Of a DNA stretch of 9,204 nt, positions 1 through 5,103 are shown in pieces. The notes beneath the pieces are model-generated. The model was given only the letters and a program-made list of their open reading frames with translations, was not told the origin of the DNA and ran no database searches. The translations under genes were made by a program, and so were the position numbers. Source of the DNA: Litorivivens sp041625495 (GTDB lineage Bacteria > Pseudomonadota > Gammaproteobacteria > Pseudomonadales > Spongiibacteraceae); NCBI RefSeq assembly GCF_041625495.1, contig NZ_JBFJTH010000149.1, forward strand, positions 1 to 9,204, in the 5' to 3' direction. The stretch's first letter is position 1, and each line of letters starts with the position of its first letter.

Positions 1-12
1 AGGCTTGGCGAA

Positions 13-207
13 TTACTGCCCTTTTTGCCGCCCCAGGCTATGTGCACTCGCGGCGCGATCCAGCCGCCTTTTGGCGATACTGTCCAGTCGGGCACCCATT
101 TCCTCCAGGTCTCGGCGAAACTGCCAGACTGCGGCCGCCAGAGCCAATGTCGCCAGCAGAATAAAACCTGTGCTAGCCCACACGAACAATTCGGGCATCC
201 ACTTCAA
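13..207 (-). CDS. Small single-pass membrane protein, unknown function
   Basis: This 64-residue protein has one hydrophobic segment at about residues 8-30, followed by a basic, charged tail (RRDLEEMGARLDSIAKRRLDR) that could form a short helix or coiled coil. No family is recognised. The start is a TTG codon. It is preferred over the in-frame ATG three codons later (198) because an AGAGGA ribosome site (216-221 on the plus strand) lies 8 nt before the TTG, while the ATG has no well-spaced site. The reading frame begins inside the end of the upstream 118-residue gene (35-bp overlap), so the two are probably co-transcribed and translationally coupled. Both products carry an N-terminal membrane anchor with a soluble tail, so they may work together at the inner membrane; that is inference from gene order only. 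Confidence 0.55.
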   Translation of the reverse strand: MKWMPELFVWASTGFILLATLALAAAVWQFRRDLEEMGARLDSIAKRRLDRAASAHSLGRQKGQ

Positions 208-529
208 TGCCGTTTTCCTCTAGCCCTGCTTTTAACTGATCGCGCGTCTGGTTCAACACGATGCGGCGCATCAAGCCGGGCGACAAGGTACTGACTTTGC
301 CGCCAACCCAGGAGCGCTGCGCAACCACCGTTAATGGGTTGAGAATTTCCAGCGTTATCAGCGTGCGTGGCCCCTGCTCACCGAGTTCCGCTGGGAGATC
401 GTGCGCTGAGAGTAGCTCAGACGCACTGCTGCGCAGTCTCGCTAGCTCTGAGTAAAGACGCCAGACTATTAAGGCCAACACAACCAAAAGCATGACATTG
501 ATAAAAAGCGCAATATAAAGCCAATTCAT
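173..529 (-). CDS. Membrane-anchored conserved hypothetical protein
   Basis: This 118-residue protein starts with a strongly hydrophobic segment (about residues 4-24, MLLVVLALIVW), then a charged, probably helical stretch (25-45). A compact soluble domain of about 60 residues follows, with the run ITLEILNPLTVVAQRSW and a later helical part rich in charge. The shape is an inner-membrane anchor with a small cytoplasmic domain. I do not recognise a named family or catalytic motif. The ATG at 529 is used because it precedes the membrane segment. Its ribosome site is weak (an AGGAT about 12-13 nt upstream). The gene overlaps the downstream 64-residue membrane protein gene and is transcribed away from the CBS-domain gene. 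Confidence 0.65.
   Translation of the reverse strand: MNWLYIALFINVMLLVVLALIVWRLYSELARLRSSASELLSAHDLPAELGEQGPRTLITLEILNPLTVVAQRSWVGGKVSTLSPGLMRRIVLNQTRDQLKAGLEENGIEVDARIVRVG
216..221 (-). promoter_or_regulatory. Ribosome site deciding a TTG start
   Basis: AGAGGA on the minus strand lies 8 nt upstream of the TTG at 205-207. This spacing supports the TTG as start of the 64-residue protein rather than the ATG at 196-198. The site lies inside the coding region of the upstream gene. Confidence 0.4.
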
Positions 530-631
530 ACAAACGTTCGATCCTGATGTTCAGGGGCGCCATTATGCCGCAAGCCGTGGTACAAGCGCCTGACTTAATT
601 GGACAAAATGTGCACCGTTAGCGAATTCGTG

Positions 632-643
632 GCAACGCGTTGC
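632..643. promoter_or_regulatory. Perfect 12-bp palindrome, candidate operator
   Basis: GCAACGCGTTGC reads identically on both strands. It sits in the divergent intergenic region between the minus-strand membrane proteins and the CBS gene. A position between two divergent promoters is typical of an operator, but no regulator can be assigned. Confidence 0.35.
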
Positions 644-735
644 AACCGACAGGCGCCCCGCCGCAAACACCAATAGTTGACCGCAAGTCGCCGGAATAGC
701 GGGATTTTTCCATAACGGTTTTCCTGCTTTTGGCG

Positions 736-741
736 TATAGT
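736..741 (+). promoter_or_regulatory. Possible -10 element of the CBS-domain gene
   Basis: TATAGT matches the sigma-70 -10 consensus at five of six bases and lies 33 bp before the ATG at 775. The -35 region at the expected spacing (about 713-718, TAACGG) is poor, so the promoter would need an activator or be weak. The call rests on the -10 alone. Confidence 0.3.
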
Positions 742-774
742 AATTACATAGACAGAGGTTCAGGAGTTCGCAAC

Positions 775-1182
775 ATGACCCAATTACTGGTGAAAGATGT
801 GATGATCGATAACCCGCCTTCGGTAAAGTGCGGCGAGTCGTTGGATGCTGCGGTTGAAAAGCTGATTCAGCACAGGCTGCTTGGCTTACCCGTGATTGAC
901 GAAAAAAAACAAGTTGTTGGTTTTCTGTCTGAGCAGGACTGCATCCACACCATGCTGATCAGCAGCTATCACTGCGAGGAGTCGCGCTCAGTAGACGACA
1001 TCATGAGCCACCAAGTACTCACTGTAGGCCCCAACGAAAGCATCATTGATATTGCCCAGCGCATGGGAAAGGAAAAGCCTAAATCCTACCCAGTGGTTGC
1101 TGAGGGCAAGTTGATTGGCCTGTTAACGCGCGCCAATATTCTTCATGCGCTGTGGGAAAACCACGCTGAGTGCAGTATCTGA
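775..1182 (+). CDS. Tandem CBS-domain protein
   Basis: This 135-residue protein is made almost entirely of two CBS domains, at about residues 7-60 (VKDVMIDNPPSVKCGESL, then GLPVIDEKKQVVGFLSEQD) and 75-128 (DDIMSHQVLTVGPNESI, then YPVVAEGKLIGLLTR). Paired CBS domains form a Bateman module, which typically binds adenosyl ligands such as AMP, ATP or SAM and senses energy or redox state. With no catalytic partner domain it is probably a cytoplasmic sensor that acts by protein contact; the target is unknown. The ATG at 775 is chosen because AGGAG (762-766) lies 8 nt before it. An in-frame TTG at 730 would add 15 residues of non-family sequence and overlap the likely promoter. The gene is monocistronic and convergent with the CPXCG gene. 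Confidence 0.9.
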   Translation: MTQLLVKDVMIDNPPSVKCGESLDAAVEKLIQHRLLGLPVIDEKKQVVGFLSEQDCIHTMLISSYHCEESRSVDDIMSHQVLTVGPNESIIDIAQRMGKEKPKSYPVVAEGKLIGLLTRANILHALWENHAECSI

Positions 1183-1200
1183 GGTAATCAGACGTTACCT
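1182..1200 (+). terminator. Weak stem-loop at the end of the CBS gene
   Basis: AGGTAA and TTACCT form a 6-bp stem with a 7-nt loop, overlapping the stop codon of the CBS gene. It is AT-rich and has no T-run after it, so it is at best a weak or Rho-assisted terminator, or an RNA-end stabiliser. Confidence 0.2.
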
Positions 1201-1290
1201 TAGTGCAGCGACGCCATCGCCAGCCGGACGCGCTGCCTGCGCTCGCTTGCAAGGCAAGCCCCCACCAGCTCAACACTTCTGACGGGAACT

Positions 1291-1308
1291 GGTGGCGTTA
1301 AAGCCACC
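1291..1308. terminator. Convergent-gap hairpin, possible bidirectional terminator
   Basis: GGTGGC-gttaaa-GCCACC is a perfect 6-bp GC-rich stem with a 6-nt loop between two convergent genes. It competes with GTTAAAG (1297-1303)/CTTTAAC (1315-1321), and with CCACCAG (1262-1268)/CTGGTGG (1289-1295). A symmetric hairpin in a convergent gap suits termination from both sides, but there is no clean T-tract on either strand. Confidence 0.35.
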
Positions 1309-1324
1309 AACCAGCTTTAACGCT

Positions 1325-1516
1325 TCACGCGTTTTCGGCCACCAACTGAACTTCCAGTTCACCAGCTTCTCCTGAATACAGGCTCACAACAATTGGCTGG
1401 CAGCAGACAGAGCAGTCTTCCACATAACTGTCGCCCACCTGCATGCAATCCAGCAAGAGACTGATCTGTTGCCCGCAGTACGGGCACATAGCTGATCGTT
1501 CTTGCAGCGCTTCCAT
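1325..1516 (-). CDS. CPXCG motif-containing cysteine-rich protein
   Basis: This small 63-residue protein matches the CPXCG cysteine-rich family, known only as a conserved gammaproteobacterial hypothetical. The first metal half-site is C11-P-Y-C14-G and the second is C35-x2-C38-C39-Q-P. Together these form a likely zinc ribbon, and the acidic tail (SGEAGELEVQLVAENA) is also visible. Such ribbons usually mediate protein or nucleic-acid contact; the real role is unknown. The ATG at 1516 has a GGAG ribosome site with 6-nt spacing. That site falls in the 13-nt gap after the stop of the upstream exported hydrolase-like gene, so the two are probably one operon. No secretion signal is seen, so this protein is cytoplasmic whereas its partner is exported. 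Confidence 0.85.
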   Translation of the reverse strand: MEALQERSAMCPYCGQQISLLLDCMQVGDSYVEDCSVCCQPIVVSLYSGEAGELEVQLVAENA

Positions 1517-1529
1517 TGCTCACTCCAAG

Positions 1530-2915
1530 TCAGGGTCTGAGTCGACGATAGTCTTCATAGTGATGAATCGCAACGCCGCGGTATGCGGAATATTGCCCAC
1601 GCAACCGAGCATTCACGCTTCGCAACACACTCTGCATGAAGCCGTCACCTTCTTGGCAGAATGTGATACTTGCAGGCTCGATACACATGGTTTCCACCCC
1701 GACAACCATGGATTTCCCCGTAGCGTTTGCATAGCGCAGCTCAGTATCTGCATCTGCCAAAATTCGGGCTTCGGTATCGCGATAGTCCATTAATGCGACG
1801 CCGTCTGTCGCATCTATAATCCATTCATGCAGGGGACGCGACTGTCCATAGCGGGGCACCATGTGGATGTCATACCAGACCGGCATATCGACAACCAGCG
1901 GCATAGAAACCGCCGCCAATCGACGGTCTGCTTCCTGGTAGAGGTCAATCAGTTGATTTGCCACACTGTTGCGGTCACCCTGCCACTGATGAATCAGGTG
2001 CGCTTCAATATCGAAGTGTACGGCATTTGGTCTCGCATCCGGGTAGCGACGGGTGAACTCAACAGCTTGATCAACCAGTGTAAGCACCTCGTGATGATTG
2101 TAGTACAGCGCCCATTCTGGTTTACCAAACACTAACTCCACCGCTATACCGCGTGCCTTTGCCATGCGAATAAATTCAGCCAGAGCTCCCTGATTGTGCA
2201 GCACCGGGGTACGCGCGTCGACATACAGTGCATTGAGCTCTCGATTGGCGGCAAAGGTAAACAACTCTTGGCGACGCTGGCTGTTGAGCACCGTGTCCGC
2301 CTTCCACACCCAAAGCCCGCGAGTGGCCGCTGCATTCGGTGCGGACGGTGCCGCACGCGCCGCCTCAGGCGGAGCCGCCGGTGACTCGTAACGCACATCC
2401 GACAGATAAATTCGATCAGTGCCATGGTTTGCGGTAAAGAACGGCACACCATTAGTCTGCGCAATACCCACATACACCGTGGTCACGTTGCTCACATCAA
2501 ACCCGAGTGAGGCGCGATACCAGCCGCCCCCCTGCGCACTGAAACCCACTTCATGGCCTGGAGCTCGCGCACCGACGCCCCCAGTCACTAGATCAAAGTA
2601 AGTTCGACGAATTTCCCCACTACGCAACCGCGTAGCTAAGTAAACCCAACGCGCACCGGTATCTTTCATATACGCAGAAAATATGCGGTAACCACTGCCC
2701 TGCTGGGAAGCACTAAGGTCGTGTATGGCATCATGGGCGCCGCTGCCATAGGCACGCACTGAATAATAAGTCTTATTGGTTGGACCGGCGGGGCCGGCGC
2801 CCACCATCTCCACACGATTTTGACGTAGCTCAGTGAGCTGTTCTGCTTGAACATGGAATACAGTCAGAAGAATTAAGGCTAATAAAAAAGAGGTTCGAAA
2901 AAGGGCTTTAAACAT
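1530..2915 (-). CDS. Exported two-domain protein with TIM-barrel glycosidase-like domain
   Basis: With the ATG at 2915 this is a 461-residue exported protein. A signal peptide (residues 1-24, MFKALFRTSFLLALILL, cleavage after VQA) leads into a beta-sandwich domain at about 48-177. Its features (FSAYMKDTGARWVYL, TYFDLVTGGVG, GGGWYRASL) resemble concanavalin-A-like carbohydrate-binding folds seen in tail-fibre and glycan-binding proteins. An Ala/Pro linker (178-198) is followed by a domain at 200-461 beginning GLWVWKAD, with alternating strands and helices as in a TIM barrel. Acidic strand ends resembling glycosidase active sites are HFDIE (D302, E304), VDMP (D343), MDYRD (D377) and GVE (E408). 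C411 and C420, the only cysteines, could form a disulfide. It is probably a periplasmic or secreted glycan-acting enzyme; substrate and GH family are unknown. The extension to a TTG at 2990 is rejected because it precedes the signal peptide and lies in a hairpin. ATG 2927 is a close alternative. Confidence 0.7.
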   Translation of the reverse strand: MFKALFRTSFLLALILLTVFHVQAEQLTELRQNRVEMVGAGPAGPTNKTYYSVRAYGSGAHDAIHDLSASQQGSGYRIFSAYMKDTGARWVYLATRLRSGEIRRTYFDLVTGGVGARAPGHEVGFSAQGGGWYRASLGFDVSNVTTVYVGIAQTNGVPFFTANHGTDRIYLSDVRYESPAAPPEAARAAPSAPNAAATRGLWVWKADTVLNSQRRQELFTFAANRELNALYVDARTPVLHNQGALAEFIRMAKARGIAVELVFGKPEWALYYNHHEVLTLVDQAVEFTRRYPDARPNAVHFDIEAHLIHQWQGDRNSVANQLIDLYQEADRRLAAVSMPLVVDMPVWYDIHMVPRYGQSRPLHEWIIDATDGVALMDYRDTEARILADADTELRYANATGKSMVVGVETMCIEPASITFCQEGDGFMQSVLRSVNARLRGQYSAYRGVAIHHYEDYRRLRP

Positions 2916-2980
2916 TAAAGGGATCATCCACCGTAAATAATTACTGCCTGGCAAGTGACCGTCGTTCCAACAAATGACAG

Positions 2981-3010
2981 CTCGATACAACGCCTGCGCG
3001 CTGTATCGGG
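2981..3010. repeat. Long stem-loop upstream of the hydrolase-like gene
   Basis: CGATACA (2983-2989) pairs with TGTATCG (3002-3008). The stem continues inward through CGC/GCG after one mismatch (2990/3001) and closes on a 4-nt loop (2994-2997). It also extends outward by a G-T wobble and a further C-G pair. The structure lies about 70 bp upstream of the ATG at 2915, so it could be a 5'-leader structure or an extended operator. There is no T-run on the minus side to make it a clear terminator. Confidence 0.4.
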
Positions 3011-3054
3011 TTCAGGTTTTCACACGGGGAAAAGCTGGTTTGTTGAGTTATCGT

Positions 3055-3071
3055 TGTAAACGGTGTTTACA
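3055..3071. promoter_or_regulatory. TGTAAAC-GGT-GTTTACA palindrome, candidate operator
   Basis: Two perfect 7-bp arms flank a 3-bp centre. The arms resemble the half-sites of LacI/GalR-family operators (often written TGTAAACGTTTACA), although the extra 3-bp centre is not canonical. The site is about 140 bp upstream of the exported glycosidase-like gene. A sugar-responsive repressor would fit the predicted product; this is inference. Confidence 0.4.
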
Positions 3072-3228
3072 GGTTGTTATCGAAGGTCGCCGCCACTATC
3101 AGCGTCGATACTAGGTTCAGGTGAAATCGTTAGAAAGCGAAGAACGCTGCTAAAAAACCGGTTTGTGCGCTGCTTCATTGTTAACACGCATACTTAACCG
3201 CGAGTGACGTGCACACGCGACACACACT

Positions 3229-3244
3229 GTTGCCGCCCTGCAAC
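3229..3244 (-). terminator. Weak hairpin after the porin gene
   Basis: GTTGC and GCAAC form a 5-bp stem around a 6-nt loop, 24 bp beyond the porin stop. No T-run follows on the minus strand, so termination here would be weak or Rho-dependent. Confidence 0.2.
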
Positions 3245-3267
3245 GCCTTTTACATCGCTCCAAAATG

Positions 3268-4236
3268 CTATAAGGCGAAGCGAACACCGGCTTCCAAACT
3301 CACGAAATCAGCAACCGTAGAAGCCTGATGCCGATGCAGATTGGTATAGACAGTCAGCCTCTCTTGCAGCAAGAAATCTACGCCAATACTGCCAAGATAC
3401 TCACTGCGCTGTTGGATATCAGATTTCCCGTATTGGGTTTTCACTAACCATTGCCCCATATCAAGCGCAACGCTGGCAATCTTAGCCAGCGCCGACGATT
3501 GAGCCGGACGCGATTCTCGCTCAACTGCAGCACCGAGTCGCACAACACCGGCAGTCCAGTGTGCTGCAATGCGCTGTCGCGACAAATCGTTGGCTTCAAT
3601 GTGTCGCTCTGCAGCTACGGCGATACCTGCACCGTCGCGCTCTAGCCACAGCGCTGCCGAATAACCATCACGACGTTCCTCTCCTGCTGCGGTATCGCCG
3701 TTCTCAGAGGCCACCAGCGCCACCTCTGCACGTATCAGTGAAGACACAGGTGTTTGGTAGTACAACGTGTCACTGGTGCGAATATCACCATTCCAGAGTT
3801 CAGACGGATCACCTAAGGTATCCGAGAAAAGATCTACCGCGTTTGCCAAATGACGCAGTGGCGTTTCCATGACACCGGCCCTCAGCGTCCCCAAATGAGA
3901 TTGCACCCCCAGAAAACTGTCGTTGCGCACAAAGGTGTCATTGCTGTCGCCATCCAGATCTACCTCATATTCCAACTGATAGATAACCGACACGTCCTCA
4001 GAGTGTTTGAAATCACCCGCTACACCGATATACGAGCCGCGACTGTCCACATGCCACCCGCCATCACCTCCCGTTTTGCTATAGCGCGCCCCCACATCAA
4101 ACTGCCCGTAAAACCGCGCACTAGGCAGCTCATTGGCAACCGTTGACGGGCTGCCCAACAACAATACTCCACCCCACAAAAATGGGCGCAGCCATAGCGT
4201 GAAATGCACAAGATTCAAAACTGACAACTTAAACAT
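3268..4236 (-). CDS. Outer-membrane porin, general Gram-negative type
   Basis: This 322-residue protein has an N-terminal signal peptide (about residues 1-35, with the hydrophobic run FLWGGVLLLG and probable cleavage near VAN/E). Alternating beta-strand segments typical of 16-stranded trimeric porins follow. Family landmarks are FYGQFDVGARY (42-52), SRGSYIGVAGDF (65-76), YQLEYEVDLDGD (86-97) and RNDSFLGVQSHLGTLRAGVMETPL (104-127), the last matching the loop-3 constriction region of this superfamily. It should form a passive outer-membrane channel for small hydrophilic solutes. The size is slightly below the usual 330-380. The C-terminus ends VRFAL, not the usual terminal Phe that the BAM complex recognises. 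The ATG at 4236 has a weak AGGA-type site some distance upstream. It is probably transcribed alone: gaps of more than 100 bp lie on both sides. Confidence 0.85.
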   Translation of the reverse strand: MFKLSVLNLVHFTLWLRPFLWGGVLLLGSPSTVANELPSARFYGQFDVGARYSKTGGDGGWHVDSRGSYIGVAGDFKHSEDVSVIYQLEYEVDLDGDSNDTFVRNDSFLGVQSHLGTLRAGVMETPLRHLANAVDLFSDTLGDPSELWNGDIRTSDTLYYQTPVSSLIRAEVALVASENGDTAAGEERRDGYSAALWLERDGAGIAVAAERHIEANDLSRQRIAAHWTAGVVRLGAAVERESRPAQSSALAKIASVALDMGQWLVKTQYGKSDIQQRSEYLGSIGVDFLLQERLTVYTNLHRHQASTVADFVSLEAGVRFAL

Positions 4237-4351
4237 TAAACCCGTTTTCCTATCATTGTTATGCGGGAATGGCTATGACAGAAACCTGTTGAGGCGCTAC
4301 GTCGACTACGCACACGCGCGTACCCGCCACCTGACGCGAAGGCCGCCCACT
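4237..4351 (-). other. Gap between Lrp-type regulator and porin
   Basis: These 115 bases must hold the end of the Lrp-type regulator transcript and the porin promoter if the porin is transcribed alone. A TACGC/GCGTA 5-bp hairpin at 4307-4322 and paired CTACG direct repeats (4298-4302 and 4307-4311 region) are visible. No good sigma-70 promoter or terminator could be picked by eye. Confidence 0.25.
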
Positions 4352-4780
4352 TCAGAATTTTTCAAACTTGGTAGAGAAAACAATAAACGATCGCGTGGCC
4401 TGTACACCACTAACAGACCCAATACCGTCAATCAGGCAATCCATCTCTTCGTTGCTATCGGTTTCCAGTATGCCTATTAAATCGTATTCACCGCTAACCG
4501 CATATAGGCTCTGGAAACCGGGCATCGCCTCCAGCTCACCCACAATCGCACTGTAGCGACTTGGCTCGATGGTGATCATTATATGGGCGCGAATGCGTCG
4601 TCCTTTGAATTCCCGATTAAGGGTGAGACTGTAGCCTTCAATGATGCCTTTTTGCTCTAGCCGCTTCAGACGGTCTTTCAGCGTGGAGCGGGAAACGCCA
4701 AGTTGTCGCGACAATTCCGCTAGCGACTCGCGGGCATTTTTCTGCAGTAATGCAATCATGCGTCTATCGATTTCGTCCAT
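4352..4780 (-). CDS. Lrp/AsnC family transcriptional regulator
   Basis: This 142-residue protein has the full Lrp/AsnC layout. The N-terminal winged helix-turn-helix (MDEIDRRMIALLQKNARES, then ELSRQLGVSRSTLKDRLKRL, residues 1-47) is followed by the RAM ligand-binding and oligomerising domain (about 65-138), with the signature VSGEYDLIGIL (95-105). Family members form dimers to octamers that wrap DNA and respond to amino acids. The length is normal for AsnC-type proteins. The ATG at 4780 has an AGGGGTG ribosome site. It lies directly downstream of, and in the same direction as, the lysine-catabolic operon but 323 bp away, so it is probably transcribed separately. Lysine or an intermediate such as 2-aminoadipate is a likely effector by context; this is inference. 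Confidence 0.92.
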   Translation of the reverse strand: MDEIDRRMIALLQKNARESLAELSRQLGVSRSTLKDRLKRLEQKGIIEGYSLTLNREFKGRRIRAHIMITIEPSRYSAIVGELEAMPGFQSLYAVSGEYDLIGILETDSNEEMDCLIDGIGSVSGVQATRSFIVFSTKFEKF

Positions 4781-4877
4781 TAATCACCCCTGAGCCCCCA
4801 ACAGCCAGAGTCACCGGCATTTCGACATGGATGCCCGAAACGACCAACACAGCGACGCGACAGAGAAAATTAAACAC

Positions 4878-4889
4878 CTGCTCGAGCAG
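4878..4889. promoter_or_regulatory. Perfect palindrome upstream of the Lrp-type regulator
   Basis: CTGCTCGAGCAG is a perfect 12-bp palindrome 98 bp upstream of the Lrp-type start. Members of this family commonly autoregulate, so this is a candidate operator. It does not resemble the AT-rich E. coli Lrp consensus. Confidence 0.3.
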
Positions 4890-4991
4890 AGACGCAATGG
4901 TAACGGAATGAATAACCGCATCTGGCGTTTTTTTGGGGGTGGCAACGGGTTACCTGTAACTGCTGTCTGACAGGGGACTATTAGCGCGTTA

Positions 4992-5007
4992 GCGGCGCAA
5001 GAGCCGC
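4992..5007 (-). terminator. GC-rich hairpin after the lysine-catabolic operon
   Basis: GCGGC-gcaaga-GCCGC is a 5-bp GC stem with a 6-nt loop, about 100 bp beyond the DUF1338 stop. No T-tract follows on the minus strand, so it is a weak candidate for the operon end. Confidence 0.25.
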
Positions 5008-5048
5008 GACCACGGATGATGGGCTGCCCGCTCTACAACCTTGACTAC

Positions 5049-5093
5049 ACGGTTCACTTTAAGGGAAGCCACTTTAGACGCAGTAACTTTAGA
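5049..5093 (-). repeat. Three degenerate 15-bp tandem units
   Basis: Three adjacent 15-bp units share the core AAAGT (on the plus strand ACTTTA at 5056, 5071 and 5086, exactly 15 apart). On the minus strand they read in one open frame as SKVTA, SKVAS, LKVNR. They begin about 10 bp after the DUF1338 stop, in a different frame from that gene. Confidence 0.5.
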
Positions 5094-5103
5094 AGCAGGA
5101 GCG

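Larger units (their letters stand above)
530..774. other. Divergent intergenic control region
   Basis: These 245 bases separate the minus-strand membrane protein pair from the plus-strand CBS-domain gene, so promoters for both directions should lie here. Visible elements are a CCTGA-tgt-TCAGG inverted repeat at 543-555, close to the minus-strand start; a perfect 12-bp palindrome at 632-643; and 8-bp inverted copies GGGGCGCC (554-561) and GGCGCCCC (652-659) about 90 bp apart, flanking the palindrome. No convincing open frame was seen inside. Confidence 0.5.
2916..3267. other. Intergenic region upstream of the exported hydrolase-like gene
   Basis: These 352 bases separate the porin (which ends at 3268 on the minus strand) from the exported TIM-barrel gene. 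They hold a long stem-loop at 2981-3010, an operator-like palindrome at 3055-3071, and a GTTGC-cgccct-GCAAC hairpin at 3229-3244 that may help end the porin transcript. No convincing open frame was seen. The length and the palindromes suggest that the exported protein has its own regulated promoter. Confidence 0.5.
4781..5103. other. Intergenic region between DUF1338 gene and Lrp-type regulator
   Basis: These 323 bases hold no recognised gene. They contain small inverted repeats: a perfect 12-bp palindrome at 4878-4889, GTTAC-ct-GTAAC at 4949-4960, CTGTC-t-GACAG at 4963-4973, and a GCGGC/GCCGC hairpin at 4992-5007. A 15-bp periodic repeat lies at 5049-5093 and a T7 run at 4928-4934. The elements nearest 4780 may be the promoter and autoregulatory sites of the Lrp-type gene; those near 5000 may end the lysine operon transcript. 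Confidence 0.45.

Noticed and set aside
730..774. TTG start extending the CBS-domain protein by 15 residues
   Set aside because: The extension overlaps the likely -10 element and has no family similarity, and the ATG at 775 has a well-spaced AGGAG.
1443..1793. Plus-strand open frame of 116 codons
   Set aside because: Antisense to the CPXCG and exported-protein genes, both supported by motifs and ribosome sites.
2916..2990. TTG start extending the exported protein
   Set aside because: It lies before the signal peptide and its first codon sits inside the long stem-loop; there is no ribosome site.
4916..4934. T7 run after a CGC/GCG stem, possible plus-strand terminator
   Set aside because: The stem is only 3 bp, and no plus-strand gene precedes it.
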